DNA from: Acidobacteriota bacterium | Lineage (GTDB): Bacteria > Acidobacteriota > Terriglobia > UBA7540 | DNA length: 6,203 nt | Assembly (NCBI GenBank): GCA_021828225.1 | Contig: JAKASH010000194.1 | Coordinates: 1 to 6,203, forward strand | Reading direction: 5' to 3' | In this document: positions 5,819-6,203 of the stretch, in pieces | Layout: each line of letters begins with the position of its first letter | Numbering within the stretch: position 1 is the stretch's first letter | The notes under the pieces: model-generated | Databases searched by the model: none | What the model saw: the letters and a program-made list of their open reading frames with translations, nothing else | Told to the model about the DNA's origin: nothing | Program-made: the position numbers and the translations under genes

Positions 5819-5834
5819 CTTCGAACGTTCGAAG
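5819..5834. repeat. perfect 16-bp palindrome
   Basis: CTTCGAACGTTCGAAG is its own reverse complement, with two TTCGAA units flanking a central CG. It sits 14 nt beyond the stop codon of the Lys-rich gene on the minus strand. As RNA it could fold as a 6-bp stem with an ACGU loop. No T tract follows on either strand, so it is not a classical terminator. Confidence 0.6.
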
Positions 5835-5848
5835 TAACGCCCAAGGCA

Positions 5849-6043
5849 TTACTGTGGCTGACCTTCCTGGGTTTCCTGCTTCTTCTGCTTCTTTGATTTC
5901 TTCTCTTTCTTCTGTTTCTTTTGCTTCTGAGCAGACTCCTTAGTCGGGGCCTGCTGTGTTTCCTGGGCTTCCTGCGCAAATACCGGCATGGATAGGGAAA
6001 CTGCTATCACCATGGTTGCCAGCAGTGTCAAAAGCTTTTTCAT
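5849..6043 (-). CDS. small exported Lys/Gln-rich hypothetical protein
   Basis: This gene encodes 64 aa of unknown function. The N-terminus is a clear Sec signal peptide: MKK, a hydrophobic core (residues 4-19) and a VFA|Q cleavage site after residue 23. The mature 41 residues contain 12 Lys, 12 Gln and 6 Glu, no Cys and no aromatics. Residues 41-55 are five tandem xKK tripeptides. The protein is therefore expected to be disordered or helical, strongly basic in its middle, and periplasmic or secreted. I chose the ATG at 6043 because it starts the signal peptide and AAGGAGG lies upstream, though at a long 11-nt spacing. The frame is open to an ATG at 6169, but those 42 residues would bury the signal peptide and look non-coding. 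It is convergent with DUF1059 and has no visible partner gene. The composition is compatible with binding polyanions, which is speculation. Confidence 0.75.
   Translation of the reverse strand: MKKLLTLLATMVIAVSLSMPVFAQEAQETQQAPTKESAQKQKKQKKEKKSKKQKKQETQEGQPQ
5879..5923 (-). repeat. five imperfect 9-bp tandem units encoding xKK
   Basis: On the minus strand five consecutive 9-bp units encode QKK, QKK, EKK, SKK and QKK. Typical units are CAGAAGAAA and GAGAAGAAA. The purine-rich low-complexity run could expand or contract by slippage and change the protein length in frame. Confidence 0.7.
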
Positions 6044-6047
6044 ACTC

Positions 6048-6061
6048 GGAGGTTCCTCCTT
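6048..6061 (-). promoter_or_regulatory. ribosome binding site inside a small inverted repeat
   Basis: On the minus strand AAGGAGG (6061-6055) is followed after AA by CCTCC (6052-6048), so GGAGG and CCTCC are perfectly complementary. The spacing from AAGGAGG to the ATG at 6043 is 11 nt, longer than usual. A hairpin of at most four pairs with a 4-nt loop could hide the site. Confidence 0.55.
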
Positions 6062-6203
6062 GGAATTGAGGTATTGCTGATAAATGACAGCAGCACGAGA
6101 AAGGTTAAAGACAGCGCCGCGCACCGTCCCCCCAGCCTCATGACTTATAAGGATTTGCACGCCGGACAAGATTCCTGATTCACCGGCCAGCCGTACGCCG
6201 TAG
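6062..6203 (-). other. upstream and leader region of the Lys-rich gene
   Basis: No gene is supported here. On the minus strand there is a TTGTCC (6169-6164) and a TATAAG (6149-6144), but the 14-nt spacing is too short for a normal sigma70 promoter. Nearer the gene, TGCTG (6092-6088) and CAGCA (6079-6075) can form a 5-bp hairpin in the leader. The region is probably the promoter and 5' leader, with elements that do not fit the standard pattern. Confidence 0.3.

Noticed and set aside
6044..6169. 42-residue N-terminal extension of the Lys-rich gene
   Set aside because: It would place the signal peptide internally and runs through the Shine-Dalgarno.
6144..6169. TTGTCC and TATAAG as a sigma70 promoter for the Lys-rich gene
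   Set aside because: The spacer is only 14 nt, outside the normal 16-18 range, so it is mentioned only as part of the upstream region.

Overview
The window reads as part of a chromosome of moderate GC content, most likely from the phylum Acidobacteriota. This placement is inferred from remembered family resemblance. The two pseudopilins carry the PxDPxTG loop and the terminal G-x-PY-x-x-W motif that I associate with acidobacterial pilin-like proteins. The secretin has an N-terminal TPR region, and the ATPase has an ILRHDPDKIMVGEIRD Walker B region. No rRNA, tRNA, mobile element or CRISPR array is visible.

Positions 1-5178 form one compact minus-strand operon encoding the core of a type II secretion / type IV pilus-like machine. 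In transcription order it holds: a secretin with an N-terminal TPR and lipobox-like region (5178-3376), a first pseudopilin (3379-2894), a second GspG-like pseudopilin (2919-2461), a GspF/PilC inner-membrane platform protein (2457-1252), and a GspE/PilB assembly ATPase (1252 to the window edge, truncated). Every junction is an overlap or a 3-nt gap, so translation is probably coupled throughout. Pseudopilin subunits would be extracted from the inner membrane by GspF powered by GspE, and the secretin would be the outer-membrane gate. GspC, GspH-K, GspL, GspM and the prepilin peptidase are absent from the visible part.

Positions 5179-5412 are a divergent intergenic region. On the minus strand it has a candidate promoter for the secretin operon, with an imperfect 14-bp dyad at the predicted transcription start. 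On the plus strand it has an extended -10 promoter and a strong Shine-Dalgarno for a 60-aa DUF1059 family protein (5413-5595) with a Cys/Cys/His/His arrangement.

Positions 5596-5848 are non-coding and rich in structure: a cluster of inverted repeats (5654-5726), a rho-independent-type terminator hairpin (5769-5795) and a perfect 16-bp palindrome (5819-5834). They separate DUF1059 from a convergent minus-strand gene (6043-5849) for a 64-aa exported protein whose mature part is almost all Lys, Gln and Glu, with five tandem xKK tripeptides. Its upstream region fills the rest of the window. The first eight bases match the end of a common Illumina adapter, so the left edge may be an untrimmed contig end.
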